Assembly: GCA_023459355.1 (NCBI GenBank)
Contig: JAEWUM010000019.1
Location: 1 to 64,000, forward strand
DNA: 64,000 bases
Source: Bacteroidota bacterium
GTDB taxonomy: Bacteria; Bacteroidota; Bacteroidia; Bacteroidales; Paludibacteraceae
Reading direction: 5' to 3'
A model generated the notes under the pieces. The model did not search any database, was not told the origin of the DNA, and saw only the letters and a list, made by a program, of their open reading frames with translations. The translations under genes and the position numbers were made by a program. Each line of letters begins with the position of its first letter. Position 1 is the first letter of the stretch. Positions 7,414-17,543 of the stretch are shown piece after piece.

Positions 7414-10400
7414 ATGCGTTGCAAATTCTTACTTGTCGTGCTTTTTTTGCTTCTTATCAACATACCGGTTCGGCCGGCTGATGATATTTATTTCTCCAAG
7501 ATTGGCATTGAGCAGGGATTATCACAACTTTCTGTCATGACCATTTATCAGGATGAATTGGGTATATTGTGGTTTGGTACACGTGAAGGTATCAGTCGAT
7601 ATAACGGGAACTCAATGGAATTAATTAAACCAGTGTTGAACGACAGTAACTCATTAAATGGAAGCCTGGTTAAGAATATCTGCGGAAACAAAAATGGCCA
7701 GGTTTTCATTCACAGTCAAAATGGCATTAATGTGTACGATATACCAACCGGTAAAATGAGTATCATTCAACGTGACAATGTGGATGCCATAGCTTACGGG
7801 GTCAGAAATCTTTGGTTCTCTGAAGGGAATAAACTATACACATGGCAGGAAGGTGAAAAGACACTCTATCTCAAAATAGATGAAATTAAAACGCCTATCC
7901 GGACAATTTTACAAACTTCGGATCAACGTATCGTTGTAGGAACATTATCATCAGGTGTGTATATTATTGATCAGAATAAAAAACACCGGCTGGTAATTCC
8001 TGATTGTAGCCAGGTGTCTTCTTTGTTTGAAGATGAGAAGAAAAATATATGGGTGGGGACCTGGCAGGATGGCCTGTTCAAAATTGAAAAAAATGGCAAT
8101 ATCAGGAATTACAAGCGGAATGAGCGTAATAAAACTGCTATTTCATCGGATTTTGTTCGTGCAATTTGTCAGGATAACAAACACTTTCTGTGGGTTGGAA
8201 CCCGCAGGGGATTAGATAAAATGAATATTGAGTCGGAAGAATTTAGTCATTATCAATCTGGTGGAACGCCATCTCTTGAATTATCCAATGAATCGGTATG
8301 GTCACTTTTCAAGGATTCGCAAGGTACAATTTGGGCGGGGACTTATTTTGGGGGTGTTAATTACTTTAATCCTGATATTGACTTTTATAATTTTCATAAC
8401 TTGCGTCAGGGTGTGTTTTTTAATAAAACTTTTCCAATTATAAGCGAAGTAATTGAGGATAAAAATGGTCAATTGATATTATCTACGGAGGGTGATGGGC
8501 TTGTCATTTACAATCCCCGGACAAAAACGTACAGGAATATCAGAGCCGGAGCAAATGGCAGCGGTTTATCATCGGATAATATTAAGACTGCTTACTATGA
8601 TGCGGATGAGCATGTTGTGTGGTTGGGTACACACTTGGGAGGTGTTACACGTGTAAATTTGCAAAATTTTCAGACAGAACAAATTAAGCGGATGAGACCT
8701 GAATGGGAGCAATCAGATATCGTTCGGGCGATTATTCCCTATCAGGGTAATTTGATGATTGCCACCTATAATGGCTTGTTTGTGCTGGATAAACGTACGC
8801 GGAATATCAGTCTGTTTTCGGATAAGCTACATAAAGAGGTAAGTTATTGTGTGGACTTAAAAATTCTGGACGATGACATGTGGATTGCCAGCAGGGGGCT
8901 GTACCGGTTTAATATGAAAACCGGTCGGGTTCGGTCCTATTTCAGACAAAGAGGCGACTCCAGTTCTTTGAGCCACGACAATGTTATGAAATTGCTTGTT
9001 GACAGCAAAAAGAGGTTGTGGATTGCAACCAATGGTGGAGGCCTTAATCTTTATGAGCCTAAAACAGACTCATTCAGGCATTATGACAGTAGAAATGCCG
9101 GGTTGAAAAATGATTATATCAGCAACCTGATGGAGTCCAAATTTGGTTATATTTTCATATCTACGACACATGGATTAACGTTGCTGGATGCAGAAAATAA
9201 TAAAACCTATAATTATGCATCGGAGAATGGTTTTCCGTTGAATTCACTTTACAATGGCGGAATGTGTACCCTGCGTTCGGGTGAAATTTATGTTGCAGGT
9301 ATGAATGGGATGGTGTCGTTTTATGAGGAAAATCTATCTACTCCCCAACGGGCTTTTAATCTCAACCTGGTAAATCTTTGGATTAACAACAATCTCATTT
9401 TACCCGGGGATGAAAGTGGTGTGCTGAAAATGTCACTGCCATATACAAGTTCAATTAAGCTGAACCACAAGCAATCCATGTTGACAGTTGAATTTGCTTC
9501 CAATAATTATATAACGTTCAATAAACCGTTGTATCGTTATCGTTTGGAGGGATTGTCGGACAATTGGACAGAACTCCCAATGGGTATTAATAAATTAAAC
9601 TTCATGAACCTGAATCCGGGAAATTATCGTTTGCATGTACAGGCTCTTTCGCCCATCGATAAGGAGCCGGTTGCCAATACCTATTTGCAGATGCAGGTTT
9701 ATCCACCGTTCTATCAAGCCTGGTATGCCTATCTTTTTTATGTGTTGCTGATTGTTTTCTTAGTCTGGAGGTATGTTGTTTTTACACGTTCCAAACTTCT
9801 GCTTAAAACTTCTCTTGAATATGAAAAGAAAGAAAAGGAGCATATCGAAGAAGTAAATCAGTCGAAGTTGCGTTTTTTTACCAATATCTCCCATGAATTC
9901 AGAACACCGCTGACACTCATTGCCGGTCAGGTTGATATGTTGATGCAAATGAGCAATATTCAACCCACCGTTTTCAACCGTATCTTAAACATTAAACGGA
10001 ATACTCTGAATATGCAGAACCTGATCAATGAGTTGCTTGAATTCAGAAAGAGTGAGCAGGGGCATCTTTCAGTGAAAGTGGTTCCGCGGGATATCGTGGA
10101 ATTTTTGTACGAGATTTACCTGTCGTTTACAGAATATGCTAATTACAGAAATGTTAAATTTGAATTTGAAAATGCGGGACTCCATGTGAAAGTATGGTTT
10201 GACCCGGTACAAATGCAGAAAGTTTTCTACAATCTGATTTCCAACGCTTTTAAATATACGCATAAAGAAGGTCGTATAGGAATCAGTGTTACAGAAACAG
10301 CCGGTGATGTAACCATCGAAATTACCGATAGCGGAATCGGAATAGAACCGGAAGCCATTGAAAAGATATTCGACAGATTCTATCAGGCTGAAAATGGTTT

Positions 10401-11460
10401 GCAGATTAACAACATGGCACCTGGAACAGGTATCGGGCTGGCGCTTACAAAAAACATCATAGAAGCCCATAAAGCTGATATTCACGTTGTAAGTACGAAA
10501 GAAGTCGGGACCAAATTTATTGTCACGTTGAAAAAAGGGAATTCGCACTTTTCGGAAGAACAAATGGGACATGATAAAGCGAATGAAGAATCTTGTTTGG
10601 TTTGTCTGGAAGAACTCGACAGTGAGTTCATGGCCGAAATGAAAGAGACCCAGATTCGAAACAATGAGCCTTTGTACTCCATGCTTATCGTGGAAGATAA
10701 TGATGAACTAAGGGAAATGCTGAAACAGGTTTTTGAGCCAATCTATAAAATATATACGGCAGTTGACGGAGAAGAAGGTTTGTCCATGACCATGGAATAT
10801 CAACCGGATATTGTACTGAGCGATTTGATGATGCCCAAAATGTCGGGTAGTGAGATGTGTTCTAAAATTAAAAATAACTTCCTGGTTTGTCACATCCCGG
10901 TGGTATTACTCACGGCGCAGACTGCTGTTGAATATAATATTGAAGGATTACGACTGGGGGCAGATGATTACATCACCAAGCCATTTAATATAAAAACCCT
11001 TATAACAAGATGTAACAACCTGGTTAATAACCGGCGAATCCTGCAGGAAAAGTTTAGTAAGCAGGTCGATTCGTCGCCTCGCCTGGTTGCAACAAATCAA
11101 CTCGACCGGGAATTTCTGGAAAAAGCCCAGCAAGTTGTAGAAGCACATCTCGATGACAGTGAATTCGATGTTCCGGCTTTTTCTCGCGAAATGGCTCTCG
11201 GTCGTACCAAACTTTTCACGAAAATAAAAGGAATTACGGGACAAACACCCAATGACTTTATCATCAACGTGAAGCTTAAGAAAGCCGCGCACTGGCTTAC
11301 CAATAATCCGGAATATAATATTTCCGATATTACGTATATGCTTGGTTTCAGCTCACCAAAGTATTTTTCCAAATGCTTCAAGGAACAATTTGGTATATCG
11401 CCATCAGCCTACCGGAAAGGCGATGGGAGTGAAGAAGAAATGGAGGAGGAAGAAGAATAG
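7414..11460 (+). CDS. Hybrid two-component system regulator (HTCS)
   Basis: A 1348-residue one-protein sensor/regulator of a polysaccharide-utilisation locus. An open frame extends upstream to ATG 7318, but the signal peptide (MRCKFLLVVLFLLLINIP) and promoter box favour 7414. In order: a periplasmic double seven-bladed Reg_prop propeller with repeats such as ILWFGTREGISRY and IWVGTWQDG; a Y_Y_Y domain; one membrane span near 9730-9780 (about residue 775-790); HisKA with SHEFRTPLT (His827); HATPase; a receiver domain with phospho-acceptor Asp1137 (LSDLMMPKMSG); and a C-terminal AraC-type HTH. It probably senses an oligosaccharide in the periplasm. Likely targets are the divergent sulfatase and the susCD operon starting at 13.2 kb; this is inferred from position. 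Confidence 0.93.
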   Translation: MRCKFLLVVLFLLLINIPVRPADDIYFSKIGIEQGLSQLSVMTIYQDELGILWFGTREGISRYNGNSMELIKPVLNDSNSLNGSLVKNICGNKNGQVFIHSQNGINVYDIPTGKMSIIQRDNVDAIAYGVRNLWFSEGNKLYTWQEGEKTLYLKIDEIKTPIRTILQTSDQRIVVGTLSSGVYIIDQNKKHRLVIPDCSQVSSLFEDEKKNIWVGTWQDGLFKIEKNGNIRNYKRNERNKTAISSDFVRAICQDNKHFLWVGTRRGLDKMNIESEEFSHYQSGGTPSLELSNESVWSLFKDSQGTIWAGTYFGGVNYFNPDIDFYNFHNLRQGVFFNKTFPIISEVIEDKNGQLILSTEGDGLVIYNPRTKTYRNIRAGANGSGLSSDNIKTAYYDADEHVVWLGTHLGGVTRVNLQNFQTEQIKRMRPEWEQSDIVRAIIPYQGNLMIATYNGLFVLDKRTRNISLFSDKLHKEVSYCVDLKILDDDMWIASRGLYRFNMKTGRVRSYFRQRGDSSSLSHDNVMKLLVDSKKRLWIATNGGGLNLYEPKTDSFRHYDSRNAGLKNDYISNLMESKFGYIFISTTHGLTLLDAENNKTYNYASENGFPLNSLYNGGMCTLRSGEIYVAGMNGMVSFYEENLSTPQRAFNLNLVNLWINNNLILPGDESGVLKMSLPYTSSIKLNHKQSMLTVEFASNNYITFNKPLYRYRLEGLSDNWTELPMGINKLNFMNLNPGNYRLHVQALSPIDKEPVANTYLQMQVYPPFYQAWYAYLFYVLLIVFLVWRYVVFTRSKLLLKTSLEYEKKEKEHIEEVNQSKLRFFTNISHEFRTPLTLIAGQVDMLMQMSNIQPTVFNRILNIKRNTLNMQNLINELLEFRKSEQGHLSVKVVPRDIVEFLYEIYLSFTEYANYRNVKFEFENAGLHVKVWFDPVQMQKVFYNLISNAFKYTHKEGRIGISVTETAGDVTIEITDSGIGIEPEAIEKIFDRFYQAENGLQINNMAPGTGIGLALTKNIIEAHKADIHVVSTKEVGTKFIVTLKKGNSHFSEEQMGHDKANEESCLVCLEELDSEFMAEMKETQIRNNEPLYSMLIVEDNDELREMLKQVFEPIYKIYTAVDGEEGLSMTMEYQPDIVLSDLMMPKMSGSEMCSKIKNNFLVCHIPVVLLTAQTAVEYNIEGLRLGADDYITKPFNIKTLITRCNNLVNNRRILQEKFSKQVDSSPRLVATNQLDREFLEKAQQVVEAHLDDSEFDVPAFSREMALGRTKLFTKIKGITGQTPNDFIINVKLKKAAHWLTNNPEYNISDITYMLGFSSPKYFSKCFKEQFGISPSAYRKGDGSEEEMEEEEE

Positions 11461-11477
11461 TTTGTGTTCACCGGTCT

Positions 11478-11519
11478 CCACTAACCACTAACCACTAACC
11501 ACTGACCACTAACAACTAT
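11478..11519. repeat. Heptanucleotide array, CCACTAA family
   Basis: Six units in register: CCACTAA three times, then CCACTGA, CCACTAA and CAACTAT. It fills the space between two convergent genes and overlaps the stop codon (TAG, 11516-11518, minus strand) of the helical-repeat gene. The same family recurs at 32987-33056. Confidence 0.8.
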
Positions 11520-13027
11520 TCTTTCAAAACTTTCTGTAAAGGAACTTTGAATACTTTAGACTCAATCCAAGCAATGAAATTAAATACGTGAAGTAATTGC
11601 ATCTCAAATTTATTGTTTTGAAGCTCTTCTATCTGAGGTTTTAATTTTTGCCAGAGCAACAACCGTTTCTGCTCAGTAAGTTCTTCAGGTGTTTTGCTGA
11701 GGAATTTTAAAATAACCTGTTCAAGCTGATAACTTTTTTCATTGTTCTGAATTTCCCGTTTTACCGATCTGATTTCAAAATCCATGTAATCAAATTCTTT
11801 TTGTTCATATAAAACCATCAGGTTAACAAGTCTGATGGTTCTGAACAAAGGTAAAGAAAAAACTTTCCGTTCGCTTTGTGTAATCCGGGTGATAATCTTT
11901 CTTGCTTTATGAGGTTCTCCTGTTCCTAAATATACAATTGCAGTATAAAGCAATATTTGAATCTGTTTTTCAGTGCTCAGTAAGTTTGTTTTATCAATAA
12001 TGCTTTCTTTGTATTTTTCAATCATTTTGAAGGCTTCAGTGAATTTTCCGGTATCAACTAAAGGAAGCAAACTATATAGAAAAATAACACAGTCAATTTG
12101 AAATTTAAAGTGAACGGATGTCGTTTCAAGTTTGCTCAATTGATTGATAAAATAAGTCATTCCTTCATAATTGCGAATTGTTCTCAGACTCTCGAGTACA
12201 CCTTCAATTGTGTTAAGATAATACATGGGAGGATTACTTAACAGGTGCATGTTTTGCTCAAATATATTGTTTAGTTCGTAATAAGAGTTGAGGGCTGATT
12301 TATAATCACCTACATTAATTAAATAATTAGATTGAAAAAGTTTATGATTTTTTTGAATTTCGAAATTTTCAAAACCGGAGCTTGAAACAATGCTCATTTC
12401 GCTTACAACAAGGTCGTTCATTTCCTGCTTTTGTTTGTTTGAGCGTACAGGTCCTTTGTGTAGAATTCTGTGTTTCAGCAGTTCGTATAATGAAGCATGT
12501 TCATTTATTTTTCTGATCTTTTTCAGTGTTTCATTTATTTTATATTGCTTGTTAAGAAGCTCCTGTTCAGTTGTATCCGGAAAATCAAGGCTCAGCAGGT
12601 AATCAAGTTCCATTTTCTGAGCAATAAGTAAAATCGTAAAATTCTCATATTTAACCGCCTCATTTTGTATCTTTGTGAGTAGGAGAAAACATTCTTGGTA
12701 TAATGATTTTTCATACAATACTTTGGTATTCATCAGCAGATTAAACAGCGCATAATAGCTGTCCTGATTGATTCTGAGTTGGTTCAGAGTTAATAACAGG
12801 GTGTCGAATAAATAATTGATCGCGGTATTGAAAGCTGCATTAGGCCGTAGTTTGATAAAATCGGCCCTGATTTGCTGCTGATTATCTGTTGATTTTTCAT
12901 CTATCACTTTGTATAGAATAGCATAATCTGCTGTGTTTTTATCCAGATCCAGGAAAGAAGATACCTTTTTTCTCTCAGATTTTGTGAGAGAATGTATGAG
13001 ACTGATGAGCGAAGAGAGTTTTGACAT
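11516..13027 (-). CDS. Helical-repeat (TPR-like) protein of unknown function
   Basis: A 503-residue, Leu/Ile/Lys/Gln-rich, mostly helical protein with no signal peptide or membrane span. It begins MSKLSSLISLIHSLTKSERK and shows irregular helix pairs of TPR type, for example around YKSALNSYYELNNIFEQN and TAIVYLGTGEPHKARKII. I do not recognise a named family. It lies on the opposite strand between the HTCS gene and the susCD operon and shares the AT-rich intergenic 13028-13271 with the ribokinase, so it could be co-regulated. A cytoplasmic scaffold or regulatory role is a guess. Confidence 0.7.
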   Translation of the reverse strand: MSKLSSLISLIHSLTKSERKKVSSFLDLDKNTADYAILYKVIDEKSTDNQQQIRADFIKLRPNAAFNTAINYLFDTLLLTLNQLRINQDSYYALFNLLMNTKVLYEKSLYQECFLLLTKIQNEAVKYENFTILLIAQKMELDYLLSLDFPDTTEQELLNKQYKINETLKKIRKINEHASLYELLKHRILHKGPVRSNKQKQEMNDLVVSEMSIVSSSGFENFEIQKNHKLFQSNYLINVGDYKSALNSYYELNNIFEQNMHLLSNPPMYYLNTIEGVLESLRTIRNYEGMTYFINQLSKLETTSVHFKFQIDCVIFLYSLLPLVDTGKFTEAFKMIEKYKESIIDKTNLLSTEKQIQILLYTAIVYLGTGEPHKARKIITRITQSERKVFSLPLFRTIRLVNLMVLYEQKEFDYMDFEIRSVKREIQNNEKSYQLEQVILKFLSKTPEELTEQKRLLLWQKLKPQIEELQNNKFEMQLLHVFNFIAWIESKVFKVPLQKVLKE

Positions 13028-13220
13028 GTATTAGTTTTTAATGAAATAAATTAAAACAAAGCAAAAATAATAAATATATTTGTAATTATTATTTTATCTA
13101 ATTTTTAATTTAATTAAATCATTGATATATAGATTTATGATGTTTTGTAGTTTGTGTTTTTCGTTATTTGTAATTATTATTTCAAATGTTTTATTGTTTT
13201 TTCTTGTTCAGAATGTAATT

Positions 13221-13228
13221 TATGTTTG
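13221..13228 (+). promoter_or_regulatory. Likely -7 box of the susCD operon
   Basis: TATGTTTG matches TAnnTTTG. A TTG at 13194-13196 is a possible but slightly distant -33 element. The box is 43 nt before the ribokinase start in a very AT-rich leader. Confidence 0.45.
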
Positions 13229-13271
13229 CATTGAAATTTACTAATTAATCAAAACATAGAATCTAATTTAC

Positions 13272-14195
13272 ATGAATTCAAAAAAGATCGTTGTTGTAGG
13301 AAGCTGTAATACAGATATGGTAGTAAAATCAGACAGATTACCGGTGCCGGGTGAGACTGTATTAGGAGGTGCTTTCATGATGAATCCCGGTGGAAAAGGA
13401 GCCAATCAGGCAGTAGCTATCGCACGCATGGGAGGTAATGTGACTTTTATTTCTAAAACCGGAAATGATTTGTTTGGCCGGCAATCGGTGGAAATGTATG
13501 GTGATGAAAATATAGTAACAGATTATATATTTTCAGATCAGCATTTGCCATCAGGGGTTGCACTGATTATGGTCGACAGAAATGGTGAAAACTGTATTGT
13601 CGTAGCGTCCGGAGCCAACGGCAGTCTGAGTCCGAAAGATATTGAGAAAGCAAGAAATGTAATTGAAAGTGCCGATATCCTGTTGATGCAGCTCGAAGTT
13701 CCAATGGATACTGTTGAATATGCAGCCAAGCTCGCCCATGAAAAAGGGATTAAAGTAGTTTTGAATCCGGCTCCTGCAGCTTTTCTCTCCAATGAGTTAT
13801 TAAAATGCTTGTATGCAGTCATCCCGAATAAAACAGAGGCAGAAATGCTTTCGGGTATAAAAGTCAGTGATTTGGAGACGGCTAAACAGGCGGCTGATAT
13901 TATTGCCGCAAAAGGAGTTGACAAAGTAGTTATTACTTTAGGTTCGAAAGGGGCATTGATTAAAGATGGTGATGTTTATTCCTTTATTCCGGCCGACAAG
14001 GTTGAAGCTGTTGATACAACAGCTGCCGGAGACACTTTCTGTGGAGCATTCTGTGTGGGTATCTCGGAGGGTTTGTCGATTGAAGATGCTGTGAGGATGG
14101 CAACAAAAGCCGCAGGAATAACGGTTACAAGAGAAGGTGCGCAAGCTGCAATACCGTATAAGAATGAAGTGGTTAAAAAAGAGGTAATCATATAA
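13272..14195 (+). CDS. rbsK: Ribokinase (PfkB family)
   Basis: A 307-residue cytoplasmic sugar kinase that transfers phosphate from ATP to a pentose, classically ribose to ribose 5-phosphate. Family marks: GSCNTDM (10-16), NPGGKGANQAVA (38-49), TGNDLFG (63-69), NPAPA (165-169), NKTEAE (186-191), and the C-terminal DTTAAGDTFCGA with catalytic Asp254. The fit to true ribokinases is good, but PfkB enzymes vary in substrate. It is the first gene of the long operon, 39 nt ahead of susC. That suggests it acts on a sugar released by this locus, possibly the aldose left after the downstream lyase cuts. Confidence 0.82.
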   Translation: MNSKKIVVVGSCNTDMVVKSDRLPVPGETVLGGAFMMNPGGKGANQAVAIARMGGNVTFISKTGNDLFGRQSVEMYGDENIVTDYIFSDQHLPSGVALIMVDRNGENCIVVASGANGSLSPKDIEKARNVIESADILLMQLEVPMDTVEYAAKLAHEKGIKVVLNPAPAAFLSNELLKCLYAVIPNKTEAEMLSGIKVSDLETAKQAADIIAAKGVDKVVITLGSKGALIKDGDVYSFIPADKVEAVDTTAAGDTFCGAFCVGISEGLSIEDAVRMATKAAGITVTREGAQAAIPYKNEVVKKEVII

Positions 14196-14234
14196 ATTCG
14201 CGATAATAATTGTTAACTTATAAATTTAATAAAC

Positions 14235-17200
14235 ATGAAAATCAATCAGAAAAAGCTATTGTTGCTTAGGAATAGAATAGTTACGCCGCTTAAACACGTT
14301 ATTAGATTTGCTATTGTCTTTTTTTTGTTTTCTTTCTCTATAAATACACTGGCACAAAACAATGTTAGTGGTACTGTTAGAGATAGTAAAGGAGAACCCC
14401 TTGTTGGTGTGTCTATCATATCAAAAGACGGAAATAATGTCACAGGAACTACGACTGATTTTGAAGGTCGTTATCAAATCAATGTTAATTCACGATCTGC
14501 ACTCGAATTCAGTTATATTGGGTTCAAAACTACTATTATTCAGGTTGGAGGGAAAAAAATCATTAATATATCGTTAGAACCTGATGATAAACTTTTACAG
14601 GAAGTTGTTGTTGTGGGCTATGGAACACAGAAAAAAGTAAATCTTACAGGTTCTGTTGCTCAGGTAACATCAGAAGTATTACAAGATAGACCTACAAGTT
14701 CAGTAACGCAAATGCTTCAAGGGGCAATGCCCAATGTTAATATTCAGGTTAATACAGGTTCTCCGGGAGCTGGTGGTACGTTAACAATTCGCGGTGTAGG
14801 TTCAATTAATTCAAGTTCACCTCTTGTTATGGTTGACGGTGTTCCCGGAACTTTAGATCAATTAAATCCTAATGACATAGAATCAATATCAGTACTAAAG
14901 GATGCTTCTTCTGCAGCAATCTATGGAGCACGCGCTGCTTTTGGAGTGGTATTAATTACAACAAAAAAAGCTAAATCCGGGAAACCTAAAGTTTCTTATG
15001 ATGCCTATTTTGCCACTTCAACTCCAACTGTCTCGACAGATTTTATTACTTCAGGGTACGAACATGCATTGATTTATGATACTTCTTATAAAAGTTTAGG
15101 AAGTTCAGCAACAGGTTATACTGAAGATGATTATAAGGAATTAGAAGCAAGAAGATATGATGTTACAGAGAATCCTGAACGTCCCTGGGTAGTTAGTACC
15201 ATAGATAATAATGGCAAAGAAAAGTATAACTATTATGGGAACTTTGATTGGTGGAACTGGATGTATAATGAAAATATGATGTCACAGTCTCATAATTTAA
15301 ATATCTCTGGTGGAACCGATAAGGTTCAGTATTATGTTTCTGGAAGCTATTATACTAAGGAGGGTCTTATGAAAAGAGTTGATGAGGATTATAATCAATA
15401 TACATTAATTGCTAAAATCAATGCAGAATTAAGGCCATGGTTGAAAATAAGTAATAATACAACCTATTTTGACAGAACACACACATTCCCTGGAGAAAAT
15501 GCTGCAAATGCAGCGTTCGCTAGAACTATGATAAATTCTGCACCTTATTATGTTCCAATCGGTCCGGATGGAAATTATACCGGAGTGATGAAAAATAATA
15601 AAATTCTTAATGAAGCAAGAATTGCAGATATTTATGGAGGTGTTTCAAAGGGTAGTGTTGGGTATCGCAGATTTAGAAACACTTTCGCAACGGAAATTTC
15701 ACCTTTGAAAGATATCAAAATAAATGTAGATTATACTTTTGGATTTACAATGGACGATAACTGGAAACGTCAGGGTTTGGTATACATTTCAACCGGATAT
15801 GCAAATGAAGTAACACTTAGTTCTACAACCATTCATAAAACGGATTATTATCAAAAGTCGATGTCGTTTAATCCTTCACATATAATAAACGCATATACAA
15901 CTTATGATAATACTTTCGGTAAAAACCATATTTCAGCAGTTGTTGGAATGAACTACGAAAAGCAGCAATATAGCGATTTGTTGGGTTATCGTTCAAATGT
16001 GATGTCTGAAAGTCTTAATGATTTAGATTTAGCAACAGGTACAGAAATAAAAGCAACAGGAGGAGCTTCCGCCTATCAGTTATTCGGTGTTTTCTTCAGG
16101 GCAAATTATAATTATGCAGATAGATATTTAATTGAAGTTAATGGAAGATACGATGGGTCATCAAGATTCCGTCCCGGAAACAGATATGGCTTTTTCCCAT
16201 CAGTTTCAGCAGGTTGGAGGTTAAGCGAAGAAAAAATGATAAAGGATTTGAATATTTTCGACAATCTTAAATTGAGAACTTCTTATGGAATATTAGGAAA
16301 TCAATTAGGGGTAAGCACTTATCCTTATTCTACCATTAGTCAACAGTTATCATCTACTTATATTGTTAACAATGCATTAGTTTATTATTTAACATCTCCT
16401 CAACCTATTGCTGGTGATTATACGTGGGAGAAAGTAAAAACATTTAATGCAGGTTTTGATATGTCGTTAGCTAAGGATAGATTGAGTCTAAGTTATGACT
16501 ATTTCATTAGAAACACTACTGATATGTTTGTTAATGGAATTACGCTTCCGGCAGTCTATGGTACAGATCCTCCTCGCCAAAATGCCGGAGAAATGAGAAC
16601 AAACGGATATGAAATAACTGTTAGTTGGCATGATAAATTCAATTTAGTAAAGAATCCATTGATGTATGAAGTATATGCCTCATTAGGTGATGCTACGTCA
16701 AGAATAACTAAATATCAGGGCAATGATTCTAAAATATTAACAGACTACTATGAAGGAATGACAATTGGTGAGATATGGGGCTATCGTGTTGATGGATTAT
16801 TTCAATCTGATGAGGAAGCAACAGCATGGACAACTGAGATTGATCAAACAAATGTGAATCGTGATATCTGGACAGCAAAGGGAGAATGGGCTGTAGCACG
16901 TGGTGGAGATTTAAAGTTTAGAGATGTCGACGGAAATAAGAAAATTGATAGTGGATCAAATACTGTTGATGACCATGGCGATCTGGAAATTATAGGTAAT
17001 TCAACACCCAGATACAATTATGGTTTTGGTGCTAACCTGAAATATTCAGGTTTTGATTTCTCAATTACATTTCAAGGTATAGGTAAAAGTAATCTTTATC
17101 CTAACAAGGAAATGGAAAAATTCTGGGGGTCATGGGGACGAGTAAATAGTGCATTTTTACCTAAGGGAATTGCTGATTTAGCATGGACAGAAGAAAATAC

Positions 17201-17522
17201 AAATTCATATTTTCCCCGCCTTGAACGTGGTAGTGCAGCTTATAAAGATAAAGCACAAATGACAGTGGTTAATGACCGCTACTTACAAAATCTCGGTTAT
17301 TTGCGATTGAAGAATCTCTCAATAGGTTATACATTACCGACGAAACTTGCAAAAAAGATTAATATTGAACGAGTGAGAATTTATGTAGCAGGTGAGAATT
17401 TGTGTTATTGGAGTTCGTTTAGGACAGACTATATTGATCCGGAACAGGCCATGTCAAGTAACGATGCCCGTATCTATCCATTTTCGAAAACATTTACATT
17501 AGGATTAAATCTTTCGTTATAA
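14235..17522 (+). CDS. SusC/RagA-type TonB-dependent outer-membrane transporter
   Basis: A 1095-residue outer-membrane porin that imports oligosaccharides with TonB energy. A long N-terminal signal (hydrophobic VIRFAIVFFLFSFSINTLAQ) is followed by a carboxypeptidase-like domain (VSGTVRDSKGEPLVGVSI, about 44-125), the plug with VVVGYGTQKKVNLTG and DASSAAIYGARAAFGVVLI, then a large beta-barrel ending in an aromatic-rich C-terminus (FTLGLNLSL). Start ATG 14235 is preceded by an A-rich leader. It pairs with the SusD protein 21 nt downstream. The coding sequence is visibly more AT-rich than the housekeeping genes to the right. Confidence 0.95.
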   Translation: MKINQKKLLLLRNRIVTPLKHVIRFAIVFFLFSFSINTLAQNNVSGTVRDSKGEPLVGVSIISKDGNNVTGTTTDFEGRYQINVNSRSALEFSYIGFKTTIIQVGGKKIINISLEPDDKLLQEVVVVGYGTQKKVNLTGSVAQVTSEVLQDRPTSSVTQMLQGAMPNVNIQVNTGSPGAGGTLTIRGVGSINSSSPLVMVDGVPGTLDQLNPNDIESISVLKDASSAAIYGARAAFGVVLITTKKAKSGKPKVSYDAYFATSTPTVSTDFITSGYEHALIYDTSYKSLGSSATGYTEDDYKELEARRYDVTENPERPWVVSTIDNNGKEKYNYYGNFDWWNWMYNENMMSQSHNLNISGGTDKVQYYVSGSYYTKEGLMKRVDEDYNQYTLIAKINAELRPWLKISNNTTYFDRTHTFPGENAANAAFARTMINSAPYYVPIGPDGNYTGVMKNNKILNEARIADIYGGVSKGSVGYRRFRNTFATEISPLKDIKINVDYTFGFTMDDNWKRQGLVYISTGYANEVTLSSTTIHKTDYYQKSMSFNPSHIINAYTTYDNTFGKNHISAVVGMNYEKQQYSDLLGYRSNVMSESLNDLDLATGTEIKATGGASAYQLFGVFFRANYNYADRYLIEVNGRYDGSSRFRPGNRYGFFPSVSAGWRLSEEKMIKDLNIFDNLKLRTSYGILGNQLGVSTYPYSTISQQLSSTYIVNNALVYYLTSPQPIAGDYTWEKVKTFNAGFDMSLAKDRLSLSYDYFIRNTTDMFVNGITLPAVYGTDPPRQNAGEMRTNGYEITVSWHDKFNLVKNPLMYEVYASLGDATSRITKYQGNDSKILTDYYEGMTIGEIWGYRVDGLFQSDEEATAWTTEIDQTNVNRDIWTAKGEWAVARGGDLKFRDVDGNKKIDSGSNTVDDHGDLEIIGNSTPRYNYGFGANLKYSGFDFSITFQGIGKSNLYPNKEMEKFWGSWGRVNSAFLPKGIADLAWTEENTNSYFPRLERGSAAYKDKAQMTVVNDRYLQNLGYLRLKNLSIGYTLPTKLAKKINIERVRIYVAGENLCYWSSFRTDYIDPEQAMSSNDARIYPFSKTFTLGLNLSL

Positions 17523-17543
17523 TTATTTTTAAATCTGTATAAA

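Noticed and set aside
10069..10572. A 167-codon antisense frame under the HTCS kinase region
   Set aside because: It is a shadow of the conserved HATPase coding sequence, with no start context and no recognisable motif.
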